A stretch of 64,000 nucleotides of DNA from contig OZ251507.1 in NCBI GenBank assembly GCA_965242895.1, positions 1,674,001 through 1,738,000 of the forward strand, read 5' to 3'. Of this stretch, positions 9,410 through 18,718 are shown one piece after another. Origin of the DNA: CATQHL01 sp965242895 (GTDB taxonomy: Bacteria; Actinomycetota; Acidimicrobiia; Acidimicrobiales; CATQHL01). The notes below the pieces were generated by a model. The model did no database searches. It was given only the letters and a program-made list of their open reading frames with translations, and had not been told where the DNA came from. The number at the start of each line of letters is the position of its first letter. Position 1 is the stretch's first letter. Position numbers and translations under genes: made by a program.

Positions 9410-11806
9410 ATGGTTAAGAAAGAAGGTCAAATCATGTTTCTAAGGAGGCTAGCTGGGTGCTGCCGCCGTGTGCTAGCGATAGCACTAGTTGCGGTTTTGC
9501 TGGTGGCTGCTTGTTCACCCGCTTCTGAGGAGGAGGAGGGAGATGGCGCGCCGCCGTCTGGTGCTGGCGCGGAGGTTCCGGGTTCTCTTGTTTCTCCGCC
9601 GTCTGCGCCTGGTGTTGCTGGGACGGTTCCGGGTTCAGTGTCTTCGGTTGCCGGTCAGCGGGCGTTGGATGCTTTGGGGGAGGTGTTCACCGGCGAGGAG
9701 TTGGATGTTCTAGAGGAGGTGTTCACCGAGGGGGAGTTGGTGGATCTGGCAGGGCAGTTCAGCGGGGGGGAGTTGGTGGGTGTGCTGGGTTTGGGGGGTT
9801 CTGTGTGGGGGGGTGTGTTTGAGCGTGCGGTGGAGTTCAGGGACACCGCTGGGGAGGATATGTCGAGGGCTGTTCCGTCTTCGAGGTTTGAAGCGCTTGA
9901 GATGGCGTGGGCAGCGTTTGAGGTTTTGCCTGATGATGAGTTGCGGGCTCATTTGTTTTCTCAAAGGCTTAGTTTGGAGGATAGTGATTTTCTTGGCATT
10001 GACGCGAATGATGTCTCTTCGCCTACTGGGGCGTTCTGTTGGGTTGTCTTGCGTTTGCGTTCTATTATGCCTAATGAGTGGGAGATGTCTCTTTGGGGGG
10101 AGTCTGTTTTCACTTCGGATTGGTATATTGATATTCTGACTTTGTGGGTGCTTGAGAGGATGGCCGCTGATCGGGGGTTGGAACTAGAGCGGGAGGCTGA
10201 GCCTATTCGTTTTAATGATTCGCTTAGACGGTTCTTGCTGGAAGTCACTGCCCCCGAGTTCAAGGGCGTCGTCCTCGCTGAGGGCCTGCCCGCGGCGCTG
10301 AAACCAGTGGCGGAAAGGCTTTACGATTACTTCGAAGGGTTGTTGGAGTTGCCGGTTTATCGCGCTAGACCCACGCTCGCTGAACTGTCCGCGCATCCGG
10401 GCCTCGCGGGGATGACTGGGGAGGACGTCCGGCGGGTCTGGCCGGAGGTCTTGGAGATAGAGTTAAGCGGAGACGACTATGATGAGTACGCGAGATTGTA
10501 TGGACTTTTAGAAGAGGGGGAGGTTCGTGAGTTGTTGAACTCTGAATGCAAACAGCGCACAGCCCGGGAGATGAACGAACGGAACTGCCCCTCCCCGGTA
10601 GCGGAAGCCATTCCTGACATGTGCGCTATCCCAGAAGATTACCCCAAATACCTAGGAACAGACTACCAAGGAACAGACTGCCTATTCACCTGCCCCGAAG
10701 ACGATGAGCAAGTTTTTCTTGCGGAACCGTTTGAGGGTTTCATATCAGTCTCCGCTGGTTTAAACTACGCATGCGGGGTCAGGCCGAGCGGCGTAGCGTG
10801 GTGTTGGAACTGGTGGGACTCATCTCAAGGGTCTAGAGGGAAACAGGGCCACCATTTTTCTACTAGAAGTGATTGGAGGGTGAGGTCAGTGGAAGCAGGT
10901 TTGCGTTTGGGTTTTCGTTCTTTTAGTTGCCATATCCTACATGGCGGAGAGTTGCTTTGCGCGGGCGAGAGGATGCCTTTGGGGGATGTGGAGCCCCCGG
11001 CGGGGGAGTTCGGGGAGGTTAGCGTGGGGGTTGAGCATGTTTGCGCGCTCCGCGTTGCCGGCGGGTTGGTTTGTTGGGGAATTGATCCTGCGAGCGCTAA
11101 GGTTTCCCCGCCTGCGGGCGAGTTCGTCTCAGTGGACGCGGGCTGGGACGGGGACGTTCACCTACCCGAGGGGGACATGCTGGACGACGGCGGTCTCTCC
11201 TGCGGACTGCGGGTCGACGCGGTGGTTGAATGCTGGGGAGAGGAGCGCTTGTCCTTTGGTGGGGGTTCCGTGCGGGGGGATGAGTTCGCGGGCGTCGCCG
11301 TCGGGCGCAGCGGTCGGGTCTGCTTACTGCGAACAGACGGGGTCATCCACTGCGGGGAAGACAGGGTTTACGGCTCCGATTACCCCCCGGGGAGCGGGTT
11401 CACTCAAGTAAGCGTAGGTGGCCTCAATCATGTTTGCGGGCTGCGCGCGGGCGGCGCGGTCGAATGCTGGGAGCCTAGCGGGGAGTTCCTAGGCAGCATC
11501 CCTGGGCCGTTCACGGACTTGGACGTTGGATACACATACGCAGAAATTCCCTACGCCTGCGGGTTGCTAGCCGACGGGCGCATCCTGTGCTGGGACCTCG
11601 TGGAGGAAGTATTCAACTGGGCCGCTGATGGATTGGAAAAATACCCGCAACCCATATGTGTCCCTCAACTTATTCCAGTGGGTTACCTGTGTTGGAACGG
11701 CGACTCTGAACCGCCTAGTGAAATAGACGACAGATACGTGAAAGAATCCCCCATCCTCCTGCCGCACTCAGGTTCTGTCCTCTACCCTGATCGCGATTCC
11801 GGTTGA
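9410..11806 (+). CDS. LP4: long RCC1-propeller lipoprotein
   Basis: 798 residues; lipobox LVAAC; likely start at the inner ATG 9434 after AGAAAGAAGG. The linker after the lipid-attachment Cys is longer than in LP1 and contains duplicated text (VPGSLVSPPSAPGVAGTVPGS). From nt 9625 to 10708 the gene nearly matches LP1 nt 3112-4195; I found one difference (C at 10089 against T at 3576, Phe to Ser). After 10708 it departs from LP1 and its propeller follows LP2. Seven RCC1-like blades are present. This is a clear mosaic, explained by a recent duplication or gene conversion. Confidence 0.85.
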   Translation: MVKKEGQIMFLRRLAGCCRRVLAIALVAVLLVAACSPASEEEEGDGAPPSGAGAEVPGSLVSPPSAPGVAGTVPGSVSSVAGQRALDALGEVFTGEELDVLEEVFTEGELVDLAGQFSGGELVGVLGLGGSVWGGVFERAVEFRDTAGEDMSRAVPSSRFEALEMAWAAFEVLPDDELRAHLFSQRLSLEDSDFLGIDANDVSSPTGAFCWVVLRLRSIMPNEWEMSLWGESVFTSDWYIDILTLWVLERMAADRGLELEREAEPIRFNDSLRRFLLEVTAPEFKGVVLAEGLPAALKPVAERLYDYFEGLLELPVYRARPTLAELSAHPGLAGMTGEDVRRVWPEVLEIELSGDDYDEYARLYGLLEEGEVRELLNSECKQRTAREMNERNCPSPVAEAIPDMCAIPEDYPKYLGTDYQGTDCLFTCPEDDEQVFLAEPFEGFISVSAGLNYACGVRPSGVAWCWNWWDSSQGSRGKQGHHFSTRSDWRVRSVEAGLRLGFRSFSCHILHGGELLCAGERMPLGDVEPPAGEFGEVSVGVEHVCALRVAGGLVCWGIDPASAKVSPPAGEFVSVDAGWDGDVHLPEGDMLDDGGLSCGLRVDAVVECWGEERLSFGGGSVRGDEFAGVAVGRSGRVCLLRTDGVIHCGEDRVYGSDYPPGSGFTQVSVGGLNHVCGLRAGGAVECWEPSGEFLGSIPGPFTDLDVGYTYAEIPYACGLLADGRILCWDLVEEVFNWAADGLEKYPQPICVPQLIPVGYLCWNGDSEPPSEIDDRYVKESPILLPHSGSVLYPDRDSG

Positions 11807-11854
11807 ATCAGCGCCACTAAAGACAGTCGAACTGCTAAAGAGAAAGGATCAATT

Positions 11855-13156
11855 ATGTTTCCCAGAAAAATAGCTAGGTGCTGCCGCCGTGTGCTAGTGA
11901 TAACACTAGTTGCAGTTTTGCTGATGTCTGCTTGCTTATCCGCCTCCGAAGAAGAGGAGGGGAACGGAGGGTCGCCTGGTGTTACTAGGGCGCTTCCTGG
12001 TTCGCCAGTCTCTTCGCCTTCGTCCTCCTCGCCTTCGTCGCAGCGGGCGTTAGGTGTTCTAGAAGAAGTGTTAACTGAGGAGGAGTTAGAGGATTTGCAG
12101 GAGGTCTTCACCGAGGAAGAGTTGGTGGACCTGGCAGGGCTGTTCAGCGGGGAGGAGTTGGTGGAGTTGTTGGGGCCGGAGAGTGCTGAGGCGGCGGCTT
12201 CAGAATTTTTGACAGAGGATATTAAGAGATCGTTGGAGGATTTTGATGAGGACGATGAGAGTTCTTCTGATGAGGAGTACCGGGCTTGGGCGTTCTTGGG
12301 TAGGGCTGTTTTGGGGAGTGATCCTTTGGGGATTGACGCGAATGACATCTCTACGCCTGTCGGGGCGTTTTGCTGGGTAGCGTTGCGGCTGCGGTGGACT
12401 ATGCCTTCCAAGAGCACGGCTGATACTTGGTGGTTCGGAGGTCCTCCTGATATGGAGTGGTGGTATGTGGATAGTTTCTTTTTGTGGGAGATTGAGAGGA
12501 TAGTTGCTGGCCGGGGGGTGGAGTTGGGGTGGGAGACTGGCGCTACGGGTTATAATCGTTCGCTCAGACGGTTCCTGTTGCAGGCCACTGCTCCTGAGAT
12601 TAGAGATGTTGTTTTCTCTGAGGGTTTGCCGCCTGCGCTCAAGCGGACAGCGGAGAGTTTCTACGACTATTTTGACCTTTTACTTGAATTACCGGTGTAT
12701 CGTGCAAGGCCGAAGGTTGAGGAAATTTCCGGTTATCCGGCTCTCGCGGGGTTGACTGGGGAGGACATTCAACAGTTTTGGCCGGAGATCCTTGAGACAA
12801 AGTTGAGTAGAGACGACTACGAAGGTTATCTAGAATTGTTGCAGCTGTTGGAAGAAGATGAAGTTCGGGGACTGCTTAACTCCGAGTGCTCCCAGCGCAC
12901 ATTGCAGGAAAGAATCGAACGAGCCTGCCCGCCTTGGGTAGAGGAGGCTCTTGAATCTTTCGCAGAAACTTCGGATGTATTATTACGCCCTATCATTCCG
13001 CTCTCGTTATCGGACGGTATTCTCTTATCTTCATGTACTCTCGCGAGCGATTTCCCCCTGTATTGGGAGACCAATTCTGACTGCCTTTTCGGATGCCCCG
13101 GGGAAGTATCTAGAGAGAGAAGTATTTTTGATGACTCCCCTCCGCCTTCTAGCTAA
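11855..13156 (+). CDS. LP5: short lipoprotein without propeller
   Basis: 433 residues, starting directly with MFPRKIARCCRRVL; lipobox LMSAC. A Ser-rich linker, EEL repeats (VLTEEELEDLQEVFTEEEL) and the short-form unknown domain follow, ending SDCLFGCPGEVSRERSIFDD. It is closest to LP3 and LP9. It lies 48 bases after LP4, the same gap as between LP1 and LP2, so each long-form stop is followed by a conserved spacer. Predicted outer-surface lipoprotein of unknown function. Confidence 0.8.
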   Translation: MFPRKIARCCRRVLVITLVAVLLMSACLSASEEEEGNGGSPGVTRALPGSPVSSPSSSSPSSQRALGVLEEVLTEEELEDLQEVFTEEELVDLAGLFSGEELVELLGPESAEAAASEFLTEDIKRSLEDFDEDDESSSDEEYRAWAFLGRAVLGSDPLGIDANDISTPVGAFCWVALRLRWTMPSKSTADTWWFGGPPDMEWWYVDSFFLWEIERIVAGRGVELGWETGATGYNRSLRRFLLQATAPEIRDVVFSEGLPPALKRTAESFYDYFDLLLELPVYRARPKVEEISGYPALAGLTGEDIQQFWPEILETKLSRDDYEGYLELLQLLEEDEVRGLLNSECSQRTLQERIERACPPWVEEALESFAETSDVLLRPIIPLSLSDGILLSSCTLASDFPLYWETNSDCLFGCPGEVSRERSIFDDSPPPSS

Positions 13157-13221
13157 ACGAAAGAAGCGACCGGAGAAGTATCTAGAGAGAAGTATGTTCG
13201 ATGAACGATAGCCCCCTCATT

Positions 13222-13345
13222 GCTTGCGGAGACGTCGCAGACGGGTGCTCACTGAGAATGCTGAGGATCGCGGAGCGGCTTCTGGGCATTTGCGGCTTTA
13301 GTATTTTGTGCCCGTGTATCCTACTGTGCGGCTCGGAAACTAGGT
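13222..13345 (+). pseudogene. Remnant of the ricin-region gene 3' end (after LP5)
   Basis: The DNA aligns with the scraps at 9253 and 14768 (CTTGCGGAGACGTCGCAGAC, then CTGAGAATGCTGAGGATCGC) but the frame is broken by a stop and small indels. No protein is expected. Confidence 0.5.
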
Positions 13346-13356
13346 AGTCGAGTAGT

Positions 13357-14686
13357 ATGAAAGGCCAGATTATGATTAAGAAAAGAGGTCAGGTCATGTT
13401 TTCCAGAAAAATTGCTGGGTGTTGCCGCCGTGTGCTGGTGGTGGTGCTCGTTTCGGTTTTGTTGGTTTCTGCTTGTTCCCCCGCCTCCGAAGAGGAGGAG
13501 GGGGACGGAGGGTCGCCTGGTGTTTACTCGGGCGCTTCCTGGTTCGCCAGTTTCCTCTCCTTCGTCGCCGCAGGCGTTAGAAGTTCTAGAAGGAGTGTTT
13601 ACTGGCGAGGAGTTGGAGGATTTGCAAAAAGTATTCACCGAGGAAGAGTTGGTGGACCTGGCTGGGCAGTTCAGCAAGGGGGAGTTGGTGGAGTTGTTGG
13701 GGCTTGAGAGCTCTGAGGCGGCGGCTTCAGAATTCTTGACCGAGGATATTAAGAGATTATTGGAGAATTTTGCTGAGGATGATGACAGTGTTTCTGATGA
13801 GGAACTGCGGGCTGCGGCGTTCTTGAGTAGGGCTGTTCTGGGGAGTGATCCTTTGGGGATTGACGCGAATGACATCTCTACGCCTGTCGGGGCGTTTTGT
13901 TGGGTAGCGTTGCGCCTGCGGTGGGTCATGCCTTCCAAGAGAATGGCTGATGCTTGGTGGTTCGGAGGTTCTCCTGATATGGATTGGTGGTATATTGATA
14001 GTCTCTATTTGTGGGAGATTGAGAGGATAGTTGCCGGCCGGGGGGTGGAGTTGGGGTGGGAGACTGGTGGTACTGGTTATAATCGTTCGCTTAGACGGTT
14101 CTTGCTGCGGGCCACTGATCCTGAGATTAGGGATGTTGTTTTCTCTGAGGGTTTGCCGTCTGCGCTCAAGTGGACAGCGGAGAGTTTCTATGATTATTTT
14201 GACGCTTTGCTTGAATTACCGGTGTATCGTGCGAGGCCGAAGGTTGAAGAGATTTCCGGTTATCCGGCTCTCGCTGGGTTGACTGGAGAGGACATTCGAG
14301 GGTTGTGGCCGGAGATCCTTGAGACAAAATTGAGCAGAGACGACTACGAAGATTACCTAGAATTGTTGCAGCTGTTGGAAGAAGATGAGGTTCGGGGGCT
14401 GCTTAACTCCGAGTGCTCCCAGAGCACATTGCGGGAAAGGCTGGAACTAGTCTGCCCATCTTGGGTAGCGGAGGCTTTCGAGTCTTTATCAGAAAAAGCT
14501 TCGGATGTATTCTCAGGTCCTCTTATTCCGCTCTCGGTATCGGACGGTATTACCTTATCTTCCTGCACTCTCGCTAGCGACTTCCCCCAGTACTGGGAGA
14601 CTAATTCTGACTGCCTTTTCGGATGCCCCGGGGAAGTATCTAGAGAGAGAACTATTTTAGATGGCTTCCCTCCGCCTTCCAGCTAA
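13357..14686 (+). pseudogene. LP6: short lipoprotein, frameshifted by one extra T
   Basis: Signal peptide and lipobox LVSAC are encoded from 13357 (likely start 13396) in one frame; the rest, from TRALPGSPVSSPSSPQALEVLEG to FPPPSS, is in the next frame and ends at 14686. Against LP5 (GGTGTTACT) this copy has GGTGTTTACT at 13521-13526, so one added T explains the shift. Removing it restores a normal short lipoprotein of about 440 residues. Downstream coding is otherwise intact, so this is a recent mutation, a sequencing error in a short T run, or an off state. Unless corrected, the lipid-anchored N-terminus is separated from its domain. Confidence 0.75.
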
Positions 14687-14767
14687 ACGAAAGAAGCGAC
14701 CGGGGAAGTATCTAGAGAGAAGGAAGTATCTAGAGAGAAGTATGTTTGATGAACGATAGCACCCTCG

Positions 14768-14895
14768 CTGCTTGCGGAGACCGCTACAGACGGAGTGCCC
14801 ACTGAGAATGCTGAGGATTGCTGAGTGAGTTCTGGGGATTTGCAACGTTGGCGTTTCGAACCTGTGATACTACTGTGCGGCTCAGAAACTTGATA
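14768..14895 (+). pseudogene. Remnant of the ricin-region gene 3' end (after LP6)
   Basis: It contains GCGGAGACCGCTACAGACGG, GAGAATGCTGAGGATTGC and CGTTGGCGTTTCGAACCTGTG, equal in order to the 3' end of the gene ending at 2916, with a stop in the middle. Decayed copy. Confidence 0.55.
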
Positions 14896-14913
14896 GCCGA
14901 GTAGTATTCAGAA

Positions 14914-17252
14914 ATGAGAGATCAGATTATGATTAAGAAAGAAGGTCAAGTCATGTCTTCTAAGAGGCTAGCTGGGTGCTGCCGTCGTGTGCTGGTGGTG
15001 GTGCTCGTTTCGGTCTTGTTCGTGTCTGCCTGTTCGCCCACCCCTGAGGAGGGGGAAGGAGGCGGCGGGTCGTCTGGCGCTGGTGCGGAGGTTTCCGGTT
15101 CGTCAGCGTCTTCGGTTCTCCAGCCGTCTGCGGCGGCTGCTGTCGGCGGTGTTCTGGGGGAAGTCTTTACTGAGGAGGAGTTGGATGGTCTGCGGGAGGT
15201 GTTCACCGATGAGGAGTTGGTGGGCTTGGCTGGGGTTTTGAGTGGGGAGAAGTTGGTGGGGTTGTTCGGGTCGGGGAGTGCTGTGTGGGAGAGCGCGTTG
15301 GGTGTTCGGAGCGCTGGGGGGGGGGGGGGGAGAGTTTGGGCCGGCCGTTTTCGCGGTTTGAGTTGTTTGAGAGGGATTGGGCTGAGTTTTTGGGGTTGGC
15401 TGATGATGAGTTGCGGGCTGTGGCGTTCCTTTTCAGGACTCTGTTGGATGTTGATCAGTTGGGTTTTGAAGCGAATGATGTTTCTACGCCTACTGGGGCG
15501 TTTTGTTGGGTGCTGCTGAGTTTTCGTGTGATTGCGCCTTCTGTTGTTCCGCTGCCTATGTGGGGGGAGGCTGTTCTTGCTTCTGAGCGGCATTTCAATA
15601 ATTGGCTGCTGTGGATGTTTGAGCGGGAGGCCGCTGATCGCGGGTTAGAGTTGGGGTGGGAGACTGGTCCTGTTGGTGGTCGTTCGCTGCGGGATTTCTT
15701 GGCGCAGGCTACTGATCCTGGGGTTCGAGGGGTTGTTTTCTCAGACGGCCTGCCGCCTGTGTTGAGGCCGGTGGCGGAGAGTTTCTATGATTATTTTGAT
15801 AGGCTGTTAGAATTGGAGGTTTATCGTGTCAGGCCGAAGGTTGAAGAGATCGCTGATTATCCGCTTCTAGCGGGGATGTCTGGGGAAGACATTCGGCAGG
15901 TTTGGCCAGAGGTCTTGGACATAAAGTTGGGTGGGGCCAACTACAACGAGTTCTGGAGTTTGTTCAACAGTCTGGAGGAAGATGAGGAAGTTGGGGGACT
16001 GTTGAACGCTGAGTGCGAACGGCGCAGCAGCGGGGAACTACTAGAGTTGGCTTGCCCTGCTTGGGTCGCTGAGGCTGTCTCCGATGTCTGCGCTATCGTA
16101 GGTGACGGACTCCAGGGTGAGGGCGCCTATTCTGACTGCCTCTTCGGTTGCCCTAGAGATGAGTCATGGGAGATGAGTCTTCCTCTAGTGCCTCAACCTT
16201 TTGAAGGGTTCTTGTCAGTGTCGGCTGGTTTGGATTACGCCTGCGGGGTCAGGCCGAGCGGTTCCGTATGGTGCTGGAGTTGGTGGTACTTAGGGGACGG
16301 GGATCGGGGCAACGATGGTACCCCTAGCTTTTTGGGGCACGCTTTCAGTTTCGTGGATGCTGGGTGGGATTCCGCCTGCGGGCTGCACCGCGACGGGGAA
16401 AAGCTAGACTGCTGGCAGATGAGAGCACCACTGGGTGAACTGGAGCCCCCCGCGGGCGAGTTCAAGGAAGTCAGCGCCGGTATTGAGCATGCTTGCGCGA
16501 TCCGCGCAAACGGCGGGTTAGCGTGTTGGGGAATAGATCCTGCGGGCGCTAAGGTTTCTCCGCCTGCGGGCGAGTTCGTATCAGTGGACGCGGGCTGGGA
16601 CGGAGATGTTCACCTACCCGAGGGGGACACGCTAGACGACGGCGGTCTGTCCTGCGGCTTGCGGGTCGACGCGGTGGTTGAATGCTGGGGAGAGCAAAAC
16701 TTGACCTACGGTGAGGGCTCTGATCGGGGAGATGGGTTCACGGGCGTCGCCGTCGGGCGCAGCGGACAGGTCTGTGTCCTGCGAACAGACGGAATCATCC
16801 ACTGCGGCGAAGACAGGATCTACGGCTCCGACTACCCCCAGGGAAACAGGTTCACGCAAGTAAGCGTAGGCGGCCTCAACCATACTTGCGGGCTGCGCGC
16901 GAACGGCGCGGTCGAATGCTGGGATCCCAGCGGGGAATTCCTGGGAAGCATCCCCGGGCCTTTCACGGAGTTAGAAGTCGGGTACACATTGGCGGATGTC
17001 CCCTTCGCCTGCGGGTTGCTAGAAGACGGGCGCATCCTGTGCTGGAACCTCATAGAGGAAGTATTCACCTGGGCATCCGAAGGGTTAGAAAAATACACAC
17101 ACCCCCAATGTTTCATCGACTACCCTGAGCCCGTGTGCTGGACAGCCGGCGCAGACCCGCCCCGTGAAATAGACGACATCTTCGTAACAGAATCCCCCAT
17201 CCTCCTTCCACACTCGAATTCCGTCCTCTACCCAAACAGCGACTCCAACTGA
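14914..17252 (+). pseudogene. LP7: long RCC1-propeller lipoprotein, split at a G15 tract
   Basis: The first frame (from 14914, likely start 14953) gives the signal peptide, lipobox FVSAC and EEL repeats, then runs into 15 consecutive G at 15316-15330. The rest, from ESLGRPFSRFELFERDW through the unknown domain and seven RCC1 blades to LYPNSDSN, is in another frame ending at 17252. A tract of 13 or 16 G would join them into one protein of about 780 residues. Everything after the tract is intact and closely matches LP1, LP2 and LP4, so the gene may be phase variable by strand slippage and off as sequenced. A homopolymer read error is the alternative. Confidence 0.75.
15316..15330 (+). repeat. 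Poly-G tract of 15 inside LP7
   Basis: An uninterrupted run of 15 G lies within the coding region after codon GCT, at a position where the paralogs have ordinary mixed codons. Runs of this length are typical slip-prone contingency tracts. Frame arithmetic shows that 13 or 16 G gives a full-length protein, while 15 does not. Confidence 0.9.
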
Positions 17253-17353
17253 ACCAGCGCAGCGATGCTTTCAAATATTCCAAATCGCACTCGCAGCGCT
17301 GGCGCGTCGAGCCCGTGGATCCCACTGTGCAGCTATGTGCGCGGCTAGGAAAC
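17253..17353 (+). pseudogene. Remnant of the ricin-region gene 3' end (after LP7)
   Basis: It reads SQRWRVEPVDPTVQL and then RLGN with a stop, the same ending as RWRFEPVDPRVKLGN of the gene at the left edge. The segment is almost repeated at 18599-18705. Confidence 0.55.
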
Positions 17354-17372
17354 TAGGTGCCGAAGCAGTATT

Positions 17373-18446
17373 ATGAAAGGTCAGATTGTGATTAAGAGAG
17401 AAGGTCAGATTATGATTTCCAGAAAAATAGCTGGGTGCTGCCGGCGTGTGCTGGTGGTAGTGCTCGTTTCGGTCCTGTTGGTGTCTGCTTGTTCACCCGC
17501 CTCCTCGCCTTCGTCGCAGCAGGCGTTAGAGGTTCTAGAAGAAGTGTTAACTGAGGAGGAGTTAGAGGATTTGCAAGAGGTGGTCATCGAGGAAGAGTTG
17601 GTGGACCTGGCGGGACAGTTTAGCGGGGAGGAGTTGGTGGAGTTGTTGGGGTCGGAGAATGTGAGTCCTGATACTTTCGAGTTTTTCATGGCTGCTGACG
17701 GGACCAGGGGTTGGTGGGAGGGTTTTTCTGAGGATGGTCTGAGAGCTCGAAACTTTTTTTATCGAACGCTTAGTGGGGACGATCCGTTGGGTCTTGATGC
17801 GAATGATGCCTCCACGCCGACTGGCGCGTTTTGTTGGGTTGTTCTGCGGTTGCGCGAGATTATGCCTCCGGATGAAATGACGGGTCTGTTAATGTTTTCT
17901 GTTTCTCATTTGTTGGATCTGTGGAATTTGAGTAATTTAGAGCTTTTGTTTCTTGAGAAGGAGGCCGCTAATCGCGGGATTGAGTTGCGGGAGACTGGTT
18001 CTACTGGTTATAATGGGTCGCTTAGAAGGTTCTTGCTGCAGGTCATGGACCCTCGAATCAGAGGTATTGTTCTAGCTGAGGGTTTGCCGCGGGTGTTGAG
18101 GCCGGCGGCGGAGGCTTTTTACGATTTCTTTGAGGAACTCTTGGAGTTACCGGTTTATCGTGTGAGGCCGAAGATTGCGGAGTTGCCTGATTACCCGGTT
18201 CTCGCGGATAGGAAGATGACTGGGGAGGATATCCGGAGAGCTTGGCCGGAAATTGTTGAACTAGAATTGGGTGAAGATCACTACGCTGAGTACGTGAGGT
18301 TGCATGAACTCTTGGAAGAGGAAGAGGTTGCGGGACTGTTGAACTCTGAGTGCAAGCAGCGCACAGATCAGGAAGTGAGAGAGCTGGCATGCCCCCCCTG
18401 GGTCGCGGAGGTTTTATCCTGCATGGGCACTGAAGACGAACCCTAG
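17373..18446 (+). CDS. LP8: truncated lipoprotein, decayed long form
   Basis: 357 residues. Lipobox LVSAC (likely start 17412), EEL repeats and the unknown domain (LDANDASTPTGAFCW, LLNSECKQRT). The KQRT ending and the RLREIMP subtype are those of long forms. The frame stops soon after WVAEVLSCMGTEDEP, where long forms continue to SDCLFGC and the propeller. The continuation survives out of frame just downstream with the propeller deleted, so this is a broken long copy. A truncated lipoprotein may still be made. Confidence 0.65.
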   Translation: MKGQIVIKREGQIMISRKIAGCCRRVLVVVLVSVLLVSACSPASSPSSQQALEVLEEVLTEEELEDLQEVVIEEELVDLAGQFSGEELVELLGSENVSPDTFEFFMAADGTRGWWEGFSEDGLRARNFFYRTLSGDDPLGLDANDASTPTGAFCWVVLRLREIMPPDEMTGLLMFSVSHLLDLWNLSNLELLFLEKEAANRGIELRETGSTGYNGSLRRFLLQVMDPRIRGIVLAEGLPRVLRPAAEAFYDFFEELLELPVYRVRPKIAELPDYPVLADRKMTGEDIRRAWPEIVELELGEDHYAEYVRLHELLEEEEVAGLLNSECKQRTDQEVRELACPPWVAEVLSCMGTEDEP

Positions 18447-18598
18447 CACTCGGGGCCTATTCTGATTGCCTCTTCGGCTGCTCACAGGAAGGTCCTCTAG
18501 CGTCTCAACCGTTTGAGGGGTTCTTGTCAGTATACGGAATCCCCATCCTCCTGCCGCACTCGAATTCCGTCCTCTACCCCGACGGCGACTCCAACTGA
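18447..18598 (+). pseudogene. Out-of-frame remnant of the LP8 C-terminus with propeller deleted
   Basis: From 18461 it reads SDCLFGCSQEGPLASQPFEG, then FLSVYG joined directly to IPILLPHSNSVLYPDGDSN and a stop at 18596-18598. In long paralogs about 300 propeller residues lie between FLSV and SPILLPHS. This fixes the deletion end points inside the first blade and just before the C-terminal tail. It is in a different frame from the end of LP8. Confidence 0.7.
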
Positions 18599-18705
18599 AC
18601 CAGCGCAGCGATGCTTTCAAATATTCCAAATCGCACTTGCGGCGCTGGCGCGTCGAGCCTGTGGATTCCACTGTGTGGCAATGTGCGCGGCTAGGAAACT
18701 AGGTG
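18599..18705 (+). pseudogene. Remnant of the ricin-region gene 3' end (after LP8)
   Basis: Near copy of 17253-17353: ACCAGCGCAGCGATGCTTTC, then LRRWRVEPVDSTVWQCARLG and a stop. It gives a long direct repeat flanking LP8 that could mediate loss or gain of this unit. Confidence 0.55.
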
Positions 18706-18718
18706 GACGAGCTGTAGT

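Noticed and set aside
11782..12417. 211-residue minus-strand frame over LP5
   Set aside because: Ser/Asn-rich antisense of the EEL repeats; the same shadow appears over other paralogs.
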